11,358 bases of DNA from an uncultured Bacteroidales bacterium (lineage in GTDB: Bacteria; Bacteroidota; Bacteroidia; Bacteroidales; UBA932): positions 1-11,358 of the forward strand of contig CAJOMB010000033.1 in the NCBI GenBank assembly GCA_905235615.1, read 5' to 3'. The notes beneath the pieces were generated by a model. The model saw only the letters and a program-made list of their open reading frames with translations. It did no database searches and was not told the DNA's origin. The position numbers were made by a program, and so were the translations under genes. Below, in pieces: positions 1 to 6,158 of this stretch. Position 1 is the stretch's first letter. Each line of letters opens with the position of its first letter.

Positions 1-19
1 GAAAGAAAGACAGTTATAT

Positions 20-1303
20 ATGAAACGCATCCTTATAGCACTGGCGCTGCTGTTCCCGCTGAGCGCCCTTGCTCAATCCCAAGAGGCCACCCTCCAGCGC
101 GAAGGGGACCGGATGGCGGTATCGGCCGACATCCAGCTCACGCCGGCCATGCTCAAAGGCGTGAAGGCCTTCGTCCTGGTGCCGCAGGTGACGGACGGGG
201 CGCACAGCGTGGCGCTGCGTCCCATCGGCCTGTATTCCAAGGACAAGTTCTACTCCTACCTGGAGCCTTACGGCTTCTCCGGCGCATCCGACGACAAGGT
301 GTTCCGCAAGGAGCAGCTGCCCGCCACCGTGCACTATGAGAGTTCCGTTCCCTACGAGGTATGGATGGACGGCGCCCAGCTTGAGCTGGTACACAAGTAT
401 GAAGGCTGCTGCGGAGACAGCGGCATAGAGGCGGTGGACACCCTCACGTACTATGACGAGGCTCCCATTGCCTTTGTCCCGGCTTTCCGCGAGGTGGAGA
501 AAGACCGCACCATGAAGCTGGAAACCATCTCCGGCGAAGCCGCCGTGGAGTTTATGGTGGGCAAGACCGTACTGGACGAGAAGTATCGCAACAATGCGGC
601 CGAACTGGTCAAGATCAAAGAAAGCATCGAAGCCGTGCGCTCCAACAAAGAGGTGCACCTGCGGACGGTACGCATCACGGGCCATGCCTCTCCTGACGGC
701 AAGTACGCCACCAACGAGAAGCTCTCCCAGGGCCGCACCCAGGTCGTGCGTGACTACGTGGTCTCCCAGTTCGACTTCCCGGAGCACGTGGTGGTGGCGG
801 AAGCCGATGCCGAGAACTGGGCGGGGCTCCGCAGCTATGTGGAGGACTCCAACCTGAAGAACAAGGAGGCCATCCTGGAGCTCATCGACAGCGACCTGGC
901 TCCCGACACCAAGGAGCAGCGCATCCGCAGCAAGTATCCCACGCAGTGGAATACCCTCAAGAAGGACTGCATGCCGCAGCTCCGCCGGACGGAATACGCC
1001 ATCGAGTTCCTCACCGTGGACTATGAGGCCGTGGCCACCAAGGTGGAAATGGCCAACAACGCCATGAAGGAAGGAGACCTCCGGAAGGCTACCGAGATTC
1101 TCTCAACGGCCGGCGACGACCCCGAAGCCGCCTATGCCCGCGGAACCTTAGCCGCCCTGAAGGAAGACTTCGCCACGGCCGCCGCAGAGTTCAAGAAGGC
1201 CCTGGACGGCGGCATCGCCCAGGCCAAGGACAAATGGGAAGAGGTGAGCCGTCACCGATTCATCAACAAAGACAAGGTGGTTCCTGCAGAAGCTACTGAG
1301 TAG
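20..1303 (+). CDS. Exported DUF3868/OmpA-like protein with C-terminal TPR region
   Basis: The 427-aa product begins with a Sec signal peptide (Lys-Arg, then a hydrophobic stretch ending SALAQ, cleavage near residue 19), so it acts in the periplasm or outer membrane. Residues about 20-160 form a beta-rich region resembling the N-terminal part of Bacteroidota DUF3868 proteins, with a Cys-Cys pair in YEGCCGD. Residues about 175-330 look OmpA-like: VRITGHASPDG at 217-227 followed by N.LS.GR matches the peptidoglycan-binding OmpA pattern. Residues about 340-410 are Ala-rich paired helices that look like TPR repeats. In other Bacteroidota such proteins often sit near fimbria or outer-membrane barrel genes, but no upstream neighbour is visible. 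The ATG at 20 is chosen because the signal peptide starts there. The 3' end overlaps the convergent reductase gene by 11 bp. The gene is clearly real; the domain assignment is from memory of the family and its role is unknown. Confidence 0.8.
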   Translation: MKRILIALALLFPLSALAQSQEATLQREGDRMAVSADIQLTPAMLKGVKAFVLVPQVTDGAHSVALRPIGLYSKDKFYSYLEPYGFSGASDDKVFRKEQLPATVHYESSVPYEVWMDGAQLELVHKYEGCCGDSGIEAVDTLTYYDEAPIAFVPAFREVEKDRTMKLETISGEAAVEFMVGKTVLDEKYRNNAAELVKIKESIEAVRSNKEVHLRTVRITGHASPDGKYATNEKLSQGRTQVVRDYVVSQFDFPEHVVVAEADAENWAGLRSYVEDSNLKNKEAILELIDSDLAPDTKEQRIRSKYPTQWNTLKKDCMPQLRRTEYAIEFLTVDYEAVATKVEMANNAMKEGDLRKATEILSTAGDDPEAAYARGTLAALKEDFATAAAEFKKALDGGIAQAKDKWEEVSRHRFINKDKVVPAEATE

Positions 1304-2300
1304 TTAATTTAAGATTGTCAAAGGACGGCCTCAGTTCCCCGTTTTCTATGCGGTGGATGATGGCCGTCACTTTTTCGTTCATGGGGGTGGGGAAGCCCGT
1401 CTCTTTTCCGAAGGCGGCGATGGCGCCGTTGATGGCGTCCACCTCCGTTTTCTTGCCTCTTTCAATGTCCTGCAGCATACTGGCTTTGAGGAGGGCGTGC
1501 TTGCGGATGGCGAAGGGAAGAATCAGGAGGGAGAGGGCTTTCTTTACGGGCCCGTTGTAGTTCAGGAGCTTGACGGCATCCTTTCCCTGCACCGGTTCAA
1601 TCTTGATGCCGGCGTGGTCGCATACGTCGATGCACTCTTTGATGAGTTCCAGTACGATGCGGCGGGATTCTTTGTTGGCGGCGGCTTCCCCGAAGGTGCA
1701 GCCCAGCACCGTGCTCATGCCGGAGAAGGCCGAATTGATGAGCAGCTTGCTCCAGCGGACGCCCACGAAATTGGACTCCACGGTAACCGGCCCCATCATT
1801 TCCAGCAGCCGCTTGACTTCCCCTATATGCTGGTTGGGCTGCGGGTTCAGGCTTCCCAAAGAGAAGGTGAGGCTGTCGGGCTGGCTGGTGAGCTGGCACA
1901 GGCCGGGGCCCAGCATGGTGGCGCCCCAGGCAACGGTGCAGCCCAGCACACGCTCCGGGCCCACGATGGCGGCGATGCCGGCTTCCGGCAGGCCGTTCTG
2001 GAGGGTGACGATGACGCCGTCATCGGCCAGAAAATCCTTGAGGAAGGTGACCGTTTCCACATTGTGCTGCTGCTTGGTGAGAAGGAAGAGGATGTCGTAT
2101 TTTCCGCTCATTTCCTCCGGAAGCAGGGCTTTCACCGGCACCGTGAAATCTACGGTTCCCACCACGTGGGCGCCGTCATCCTTGAGGGCTTCCACGTGGG
2201 CTTTGTTGTGGTTGATGAGTTCTATTTCTCCGCCTTTGCGGGTGATGTAGGCGCCCAGGATGGTTCCTAAGGAACCGGCGCCATAGATGGCTGCTCTCAT
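1293..2300 (-). CDS. panE: Ketopantoate reductase family protein (2-dehydropantoate 2-reductase)
   Basis: The 335-aa product is a cytoplasmic NADPH-dependent reductase of the PanE/ApbA family, which reduces 2-dehydropantoate to pantoate in the pantothenate/CoA pathway. The N-terminal Rossmann fold has GAGSLG at residues 7-12. Asn102 in VTLQNG matches the conserved substrate-side Asn. Lys185 with Asn189 in WSKLLIN matches the catalytic Lys helix. The C-terminal helical domain has S274MLQDIERGKKTE286, matching the conserved Ser and Glu. All expected active-site positions are present, so the enzyme should be active. The family also contains paralogues acting on other 2-keto acids, so pantoate synthesis is likely but not proven. 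It is the last gene of the minus-strand run, 3 bp after ssb, and its stop lies within the convergent gene's 3' end. Confidence 0.88.
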   Translation of the reverse strand: MRAAIYGAGSLGTILGAYITRKGGEIELINHNKAHVEALKDDGAHVVGTVDFTVPVKALLPEEMSGKYDILFLLTKQQHNVETVTFLKDFLADDGVIVTLQNGLPEAGIAAIVGPERVLGCTVAWGATMLGPGLCQLTSQPDSLTFSLGSLNPQPNQHIGEVKRLLEMMGPVTVESNFVGVRWSKLLINSAFSGMSTVLGCTFGEAAANKESRRIVLELIKECIDVCDHAGIKIEPVQGKDAVKLLNYNGPVKKALSLLILPFAIRKHALLKASMLQDIERGKKTEVDAINGAIAAFGKETGFPTPMNEKVTAIIHRIENGELRPSFDNLKLTTQ

Positions 2301-2303
2301 GGT

Positions 2304-2822
2304 TTAGAAAGGAAGGTCGTCGGAGGGTTCTGCGGGGGCGGAAGGCTGGAAGCCGGCAGGCATGTTGCTGGCAGGGGCCTGCGGCTGCACCGGCTGGGGC
2401 TGAGGCTGCGGCTGGGGCTGCGCCGGCTGCTGGGCATAGCCGCCCTGGTAGCCGCCTTCACCCTGGCTGTCCGGGCGCTTCCCGAGGAGCTGGAGGGAAT
2501 CGGCCACCACTTCCGTGGTGTAGCGCTTGTTGCCTGTCTGGTCTGTCCACTGGCGGGTGCGAAGTTTGCCTTCAATATACACCTGAGAGCCCTTGTGGAC
2601 GTATTTTTCCACCACGTCGGCGTTATTTCTCCACACGACGATGCTGTGCCACTCGGTGTTTTCGCGGAGTTCTCCGCCGCGGTCACGATAGCGCTCCGTG
2701 GTGGCCAGGCGGAACGACGCCACCTTGGCGTTGGCGGAGGGGTTCTGGGGGTTGGATTCCAGGTAACGTACTTCGGGGTCGTTTCCAACGTTACCGATAA
2801 GCATTACTTTGTTCAGTGACAT
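2304..2822 (-). CDS. ssb: Single-stranded DNA-binding protein
   Basis: The 172-aa product binds single-stranded DNA during replication, repair and recombination. Residues 1-113 are the OB fold: it opens MSLNKVMLIGNVGNDPEVRY, then has the typical WHSIVVWRNNADVVEKYVHKG and VYIEGKLRTRQW segments. From about 116 to 165 is a flexible linker rich in Gly, Gln and Pro, including five Gln-Pro pairs. It ends in the acidic tip DDLPF, which recruits partner proteins in bacterial SSBs. Length is normal for the family. Translation starts at the ATG ending at 2822, just after a 41-bp gap from aroE that holds a possible promoter. It is followed 3 bp later by the reductase gene. As I recall, ssb in many Bacteroidota lies with mutY and gld genes, so this neighbourhood is different. 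Confidence 0.96.
   Translation of the reverse strand: MSLNKVMLIGNVGNDPEVRYLESNPQNPSANAKVASFRLATTERYRDRGGELRENTEWHSIVVWRNNADVVEKYVHKGSQVYIEGKLRTRQWTDQTGNKRYTTEVVADSLQLLGKRPDSQGEGGYQGGYAQQPAQPQPQPQPQPVQPQAPASNMPAGFQPSAPAEPSDDLPF
2392..2421 (-). repeat. Five tandem GGCTGN hexamers coding for Gln-Pro pairs in ssb
   Basis: On the + strand five consecutive 6-bp units differ only at the last base (ggctgg, ggctga, ggctgc, ggctgg, ggctgc). On the minus strand they read as alternating Gln and Pro codons in the SSB linker. Gains or losses of whole units keep the frame, so the tract could vary in length between strains without harming the OB fold or the acidic tip. Variation is inferred, not seen. Confidence 0.8.
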
Positions 2823-2859
2823 AATATGATAAGTTAAATTCGGTGTTATCCTGAGGCTG

Positions 2860-2889
2860 CAAGTTACAAAACTTCCAGCATTTTTTCAA
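2860..2889 (-). promoter_or_regulatory. Possible internal promoter for ssb and the reductase gene
   Basis: Read on the minus strand, GTTG (2890-2887) is followed after 20 bases by TAACTTG (2866-2860). This resembles the Bacteroidota arrangement TTTG, 19-21 bases, TAnnTTTG, but both boxes are imperfect. It lies over the aroE stop codon and would start transcripts about 30 bases before ssb. ssb is the only gene of the run separated from its upstream neighbour by a sizeable gap, which is consistent with its own promoter. Confidence 0.3.
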
Positions 2890-3577
2890 CATCCGGCTCC
2901 GCTCCGGTGAAAATCCGGTAACCGGCCACAGCCTGGCCCAGCATCCAGCGGCGGCCGCTCACATACAGCCGGCAGGGCTCCCGGGTGAGCCGGGGAATCC
3001 GGTACTCCGCTTCTACAACCACGGCATCCCTGAAGGGAAGGTCTGCGGGTACGGGCGCACTCCCCGGCAGGGTGTAAAGAATCACGTCCGGCGTCAGGGA
3101 GCAGGCTTCTTCCAAGGGCACGGTCTCATAGCCCAGGGCCGATGCTTTCTCCACCGACCGGCCGGTAACGGTGACTTCGCAGCCCATTTCCCGGGCGGCA
3201 TAGGCGGCGGCACGGGCGGCTCCGCCTGTCCCCACCACCAGGGCTTGCTTGAAATGCAGACCTGTTTCCCGCAGGGAATCGGCCACGCCGTTCACATCCG
3301 TATTGAAGCCCTTGTAGCCCCCGGGGCAGGGGACAACCAGATTCACGGCGCCGGTATGGAGGGCCTCGGGCGAGTGTGCATCCACCTTGCGGAAGGCGTC
3401 CTGCTTGAAGGGGGCCGTGACGTTGATGCCGTCGTAGCCTTCCGTGAAGGCCTTCCAGGCGTCTTCGAAGCGCTCGAAGTCCAGCAGGTCATAGCTGTGT
3501 GCACCGCCATAGCCGGCAGCGATGAGGCGCGGGCTCAGGGACCCGGCGACGGGGTGGCCTATCAGGGCGAATTTCAT
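2864..3577 (-). CDS. aroE: Shikimate dehydrogenase
   Basis: The 237-aa product reduces 3-dehydroshikimate to shikimate with NADPH in aromatic amino acid synthesis, in the cytoplasm. The substrate-binding domain has SLSP at residues 13-16 and NVTAPFK at 52-58, with Lys58 as the catalytic lysine. Asn79 follows in GAVN, and the catalytic Asp94 is in GFNTD. The nucleotide fold carries GTGGAARAA at 116-124, and TGRS at 138-141 sits where the NADPH-phosphate binding motif is expected. Gln215 in MLGQA is the conserved late substrate contact. It is somewhat shorter than the roughly 270-aa E. coli enzyme but no key residue is missing. The usual His before SLSP is Gly here. Its ATG overlaps the upstream flippase stop by 4 bp (ATGA), so the two are probably translationally coupled. 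Confidence 0.95.
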   Translation of the reverse strand: MKFALIGHPVAGSLSPRLIAAGYGGAHSYDLLDFERFEDAWKAFTEGYDGINVTAPFKQDAFRKVDAHSPEALHTGAVNLVVPCPGGYKGFNTDVNGVADSLRETGLHFKQALVVGTGGAARAAAYAAREMGCEVTVTGRSVEKASALGYETVPLEEACSLTPDVILYTLPGSAPVPADLPFRDAVVVEAEYRIPRLTREPCRLYVSGRRWMLGQAVAGYRIFTGAEPDVEKMLEVL

Positions 3578-4581
3578 GATTTGCGGAAGAAACTTTCGTG
3601 AATATAGGAGCCTATGCCGGCCAGGGCCTGGATGAATACCTGGGATTCATGGTTCAGGGTGGCGTAAATCATGCCCGTTCCCATGGGGATGCCCCAGATG
3701 CTCCTGAGAAATCCGGCCACTACGCTGTGGAAGGCTCCGAAGCCGCCCGGAACCGGAACCACGGAGCTGAGAGTGCCTATTATGGCAATGAAAAAGGCGT
3801 CTATGAAGGTGAGGCCGGCGAAGGCTTCCACGTCCTGCAGCGCCCAGAGAATGGCGGCGCTGGTGAGCCAGTAAAGGAACCAGATGACAAGGGTGTACAG
3901 GAGAAAGAGCCAGCCCTTTTCCATATGGAGGAAAGAGGTGAGTCCATGGCCGATTCCCTCCAGAAATCCCCAGCTCTTGCCCCAGAAGGGGGAGGCGTCC
4001 TTGTATTTGCGGGCCAGGAAGATGAAAAGCCCTGCCAGGATGAGGATGGTGGCCGATGCTGTCCAGAGCGTCCGGGTGCCGCCCAGTCCTTTCAGGATAT
4101 CTTCGAAGAAGCCGCTGAAGCGTTCCCTGGCGAATACCACCAGGCCGACGGCCAGGAGAGCGCCCACCAGGAGGTCCCAGCCTCTTTCCATCAGGAGGGT
4201 GCCTAAGGCCTTGTCTATGGTCATGCGGCGCCGGCCGTTCTCGTCTTTGGAAGAGTTTTTGACCACATAGCCTAAGCGGACCACTTCTCCGGCGCGGGGA
4301 ATCACCAGATTGGCCGCCAGGCAGATGTTGTAGGCGTTGAAGCAGGTGATGACGGAAGTGGCCGGATCGATGGGCCGGAGCAGCATCTGCCAGCGGAGCC
4401 CACGGAGGAGGCTGACCAGCAGGCCGAAGGCCATGGCCAGGATGACATATTCCCATCGGCATTGCTGCATGGCCTGCCAGAACTGCTCCCAGTCTATGCT
4501 CCGGAAGCAGAAATAAACCAGAACAACGGCCACGGCTGCCCAGAAGAGGTACTTGAGGATATTCTTGACACGGCTTTCCAT
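3574..4581 (-). CDS. Flippase-like integral membrane protein (LPG synthase TM / UPF0104 family)
   Basis: The 335-aa inner-membrane protein has about seven to eight hydrophobic segments, for example residues 8-26, 43-60, 135-150, 172-190, 224-248 and 258-278. The family signatures are present: PRAGEVVR around residues 95-102, MERGWD at 131-136, and PVPGGFGAFH at 276-285. These match the PF03706/TIGR00374 family, which includes the membrane half of MprF and archaeal AglD-like proteins linked to lipid or glycolipid translocation. The cytoplasmic aminoacyl-transfer domain of MprF is absent, so it is not a lysyl-phosphatidylglycerol synthase. Its substrate cannot be told from sequence. It is the first gene of the minus-strand run and overlaps aroE by 4 bp. 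A perfect -7 box ends only 8 bp before its ATG, suggesting a very short or absent 5' leader. Confidence 0.87.
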   Translation of the reverse strand: MESRVKNILKYLFWAAVAVVLVYFCFRSIDWEQFWQAMQQCRWEYVILAMAFGLLVSLLRGLRWQMLLRPIDPATSVITCFNAYNICLAANLVIPRAGEVVRLGYVVKNSSKDENGRRRMTIDKALGTLLMERGWDLLVGALLAVGLVVFARERFSGFFEDILKGLGGTRTLWTASATILILAGLFIFLARKYKDASPFWGKSWGFLEGIGHGLTSFLHMEKGWLFLLYTLVIWFLYWLTSAAILWALQDVEAFAGLTFIDAFFIAIIGTLSSVVPVPGGFGAFHSVVAGFLRSIWGIPMGTGMIYATLNHESQVFIQALAGIGSYIHESFFRKS

Positions 4582-4589
4582 ACCGGGAG

Positions 4590-4597
4590 CAAAGATA
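4590..4597 (-). promoter_or_regulatory. -7 box of promoter for flippase-aroE run
   Basis: Read on the minus strand this is TATCTTTG, a perfect match to the Bacteroidota -7 consensus TAnnTTTG. No clear TTTG -33 box lies 19-21 bases upstream. The ATG at 4581 is so close that transcription would start within a few bases of it. Confidence 0.6.
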
Positions 4598-4608
4598 GTG
4601 GAAAATTG

Positions 4609-4629
4609 GCAAATAATGGTTACATTTGC
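4609..4629. repeat. Inverted repeat GCAAAT-9-ATTTGC overlapping the plus-strand -7 box
   Basis: GCAAAT (4609-4614) and its exact complement ATTTGC (4624-4629) are separated by 9 bases between the two divergent genes. The right arm overlaps the + strand -7 box at 4621-4628, so a dimeric regulator bound here could block that promoter. Six-base arms can arise by chance, so an operator role is only a possibility. Confidence 0.3.
4621..4628 (+). promoter_or_regulatory. -7 box of promoter for PfkB kinase gene
   Basis: TACATTTG is a perfect match to TAnnTTTG. It lies 18 bp before the ATG at 4647, giving a leader of roughly 10-14 bases. No convincing TTTG -33 box is present at the expected distance (4598-4601 reads GTGG). 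The box contains the TTG at 4626 that could extend the reading frame upstream, so that TTG cannot be the start if this promoter is used. Confidence 0.65.
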
Positions 4630-4646
4630 AGGTAAAACTTATCCGT

Positions 4647-5642
4647 ATGAAATCAATCCTGGGAATTGGGAACGCCCTTACCGACATCCTGGCCGTCCTG
4701 CCGGATGACAGCCTTCTGAAAACGTATCACCTTCCGCTGGGAAGCATGCAGCATGTGGACATGGAGACCGGAGACCGCATCTGGGAGGCCCTCAAGGAGT
4801 ATGGCGTGAAGTATGTGCCCGGTGGCTCCGCCGCCAACACCATCACCTGCACGGCCATCTTCGGCATGCCTTCGGGCTTTCTGGGAAAGATAGGGAACGA
4901 CGATCTGGGCAACCTTTTCAAGAGCACCATGGAGCAGTACGGCGTACGTGCCCAGATGCTTTACAGCCCCAAGTCCAGCGGCCGTTGCATGGTGTTCATC
5001 ACCGGCGCCAATGCGGAGCGCACCTTTGCGGATTACATGGGCGCCACGCTGGAGCTGGGCCCGGACGACCTTTCGCCGGAACAGTTCCAGGGCTATGACT
5101 ATTTCCACATCGAGGGCTATCTGGTGCAGAACCAGGAACTTATCTCCAAGGCGGCCCGGCTGGCCAAGCAGGCCGGTTGCACCATTTCCATAGACATGGC
5201 TTCCTACAATGTGGTGGAATCCAACGACGCCTTCTTCCACAACCTGGTGGAGAACTACGTAGATATTGTTTTTGCCAACGAGTCGGAAGCCAAGGCGTAC
5301 ACCAAGAGGGAGCCCCGCGAAGCCATTGACGAGCTGGCCCGGGTGTGCAAGATTGCGGTGGTGAAGGTGGGCAAGGCCGGTTCCATGGTCAAGTCCGGGG
5401 ACGAGTATCATTTCATCGAGCCCTGGCCGGCAGAGCCTGTGGACGCCACCGGGGCCGGAGATACCTATGCCGCCGGTTTTCTCTATGCCCATTCCCTCGG
5501 GATGCCGCTGCGCGTCTGCGGAGAGATAGGCTCCATCATCGCCGCCAAGGTGGTGGAGGTGATCGGCACCAAGATTGACATTCCCCGCTGGCGGAGCGCC
5601 AAGGAAGAAATCCGCGCCCTCATTGCCGCTAATCAGAAGTAG
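4647..5642 (+). CDS. PfkB/ribokinase-family sugar or nucleoside kinase
   Basis: The 331-aa cytoplasmic kinase transfers phosphate from ATP to a sugar or nucleoside hydroxyl. PfkB signature 1 is visible as VPGGSAANT (57-65) followed by GKIGNDDLG (80-88). Signature 2 is DATGAGDTYAAG from residue 266, where GAGD forms the anion hole and Asp272 is the catalytic base. The domain layout and length fit the adenosine kinase-like branch, but the substrate cannot be fixed from sequence. The frame is open back to a TTG at 4626; I chose ATG 4647 because MKSILGIGNALTD is the natural first beta strand and the TTG lies inside the promoter -7 box. A small membrane protein gene follows after 2 bp and is probably co-transcribed. 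Confidence 0.9.
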   Translation: MKSILGIGNALTDILAVLPDDSLLKTYHLPLGSMQHVDMETGDRIWEALKEYGVKYVPGGSAANTITCTAIFGMPSGFLGKIGNDDLGNLFKSTMEQYGVRAQMLYSPKSSGRCMVFITGANAERTFADYMGATLELGPDDLSPEQFQGYDYFHIEGYLVQNQELISKAARLAKQAGCTISIDMASYNVVESNDAFFHNLVENYVDIVFANESEAKAYTKREPREAIDELARVCKIAVVKVGKAGSMVKSGDEYHFIEPWPAEPVDATGAGDTYAAGFLYAHSLGMPLRVCGEIGSIIAAKVVEVIGTKIDIPRWRSAKEEIRALIAANQK

Positions 5643-5644
5643 GG

Positions 5645-6118
5645 ATGAAAAAATATTTTTGGGTTTTCCTCATTGCCATGGTTCCGCTCATCGAGATCCG
5701 CGGGGCCATCCCTTATGCGGTGGGTTTCGGCCTGCCGCTGGTCCCTTCCATTCTGGTGGCCATTCTGGGCAACATGCTTCCCGTCCCCTTTATCTTCCTC
5801 TTTGCCCGCAAGGTGCTGGAGTGGGGAAAGGATAAGAAGGTGACAGGAAAGTTCTTTACCTGGTGCATAGAAAAAGGGGAGAAAGGAGGACGGAAACTGG
5901 AGGCCAAGGCCGGGAAGGGGCTTTACTGGGCCTTGTTCCTCTTTGTGGGCATCCCGCTGCCCGGCACCGGTGCCTGGACGGGTACCCTGGCCGCCAGCAT
6001 CCTGAATATGGATTTCAAAAAGAGCAGCCTGGCCGTGATGGCGGGCGTGTTGCTGGCCGGCGCCATCATGCTCCTGGCCTCCTTGGGCGTCTTCGGTGCC
6101 ATCGGCCTGGTGAAGTAA
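5645..6118 (+). CDS. Small COG2426-type membrane protein (putative small multidrug export family)
   Basis: The 157-aa inner-membrane protein has hydrophobic segments near residues 4-22, 28-52, 97-115 and 130-154. The family's hallmark loops are visible: PLIEIRGAIP at 14-23 and GIPLPGTGAWTG near 104-115. A basic cytoplasmic stretch rich in Lys and Gly lies between about 58 and 92. These features match PF06695/COG2426, named for small multidrug export but without a firmly established transport function. It starts 2 bp after the kinase stop and probably shares its transcript. The ATG at 5645 is the only sensible start. The gene ends 8 bp before the -7 box of the lysS promoter. Confidence 0.82.
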   Translation: MKKYFWVFLIAMVPLIEIRGAIPYAVGFGLPLVPSILVAILGNMLPVPFIFLFARKVLEWGKDKKVTGKFFTWCIEKGEKGGRKLEAKAGKGLYWALFLFVGIPLPGTGAWTGTLAASILNMDFKKSSLAVMAGVLLAGAIMLLASLGVFGAIGLVK

Positions 6119-6126
6119 ATTTTTTG

Positions 6127-6134
6127 TATCTTTG
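6127..6134 (+). promoter_or_regulatory. -7 box of lysS promoter
   Basis: TATCTTTG perfectly matches the Bacteroidota consensus TAnnTTTG, in an AT-rich 40-bp gap. A transcript starting near 6140 would have a leader of about 20 bases containing AGAAGG (6145-6150), a reasonable ribosome-binding site 8 bases before the lysS ATG. A clear TTTG -33 box is not seen at the expected distance, where the end of the preceding gene lies. Confidence 0.65.
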
Positions 6135-6158
6135 CAATTCTTTTAGAAGGAACATTTT

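Noticed and set aside
1295..1335. ACTGAG/CTCAGT inverted repeat at the convergent junction
   Set aside because: Six-base arms with a 29-base loop are expected by chance and no T-run follows.
1353..2270. 305-codon open frame opposite the reductase gene
   Set aside because: Same shadow pattern; the minus strand has clear active-site motifs and this frame has none.
4626..4646. TTG-initiated upstream extension of the PfkB kinase
   Set aside because: The TTG is part of the -7 box TACATTTG, and the ATG at 4647 begins the expected first strand.
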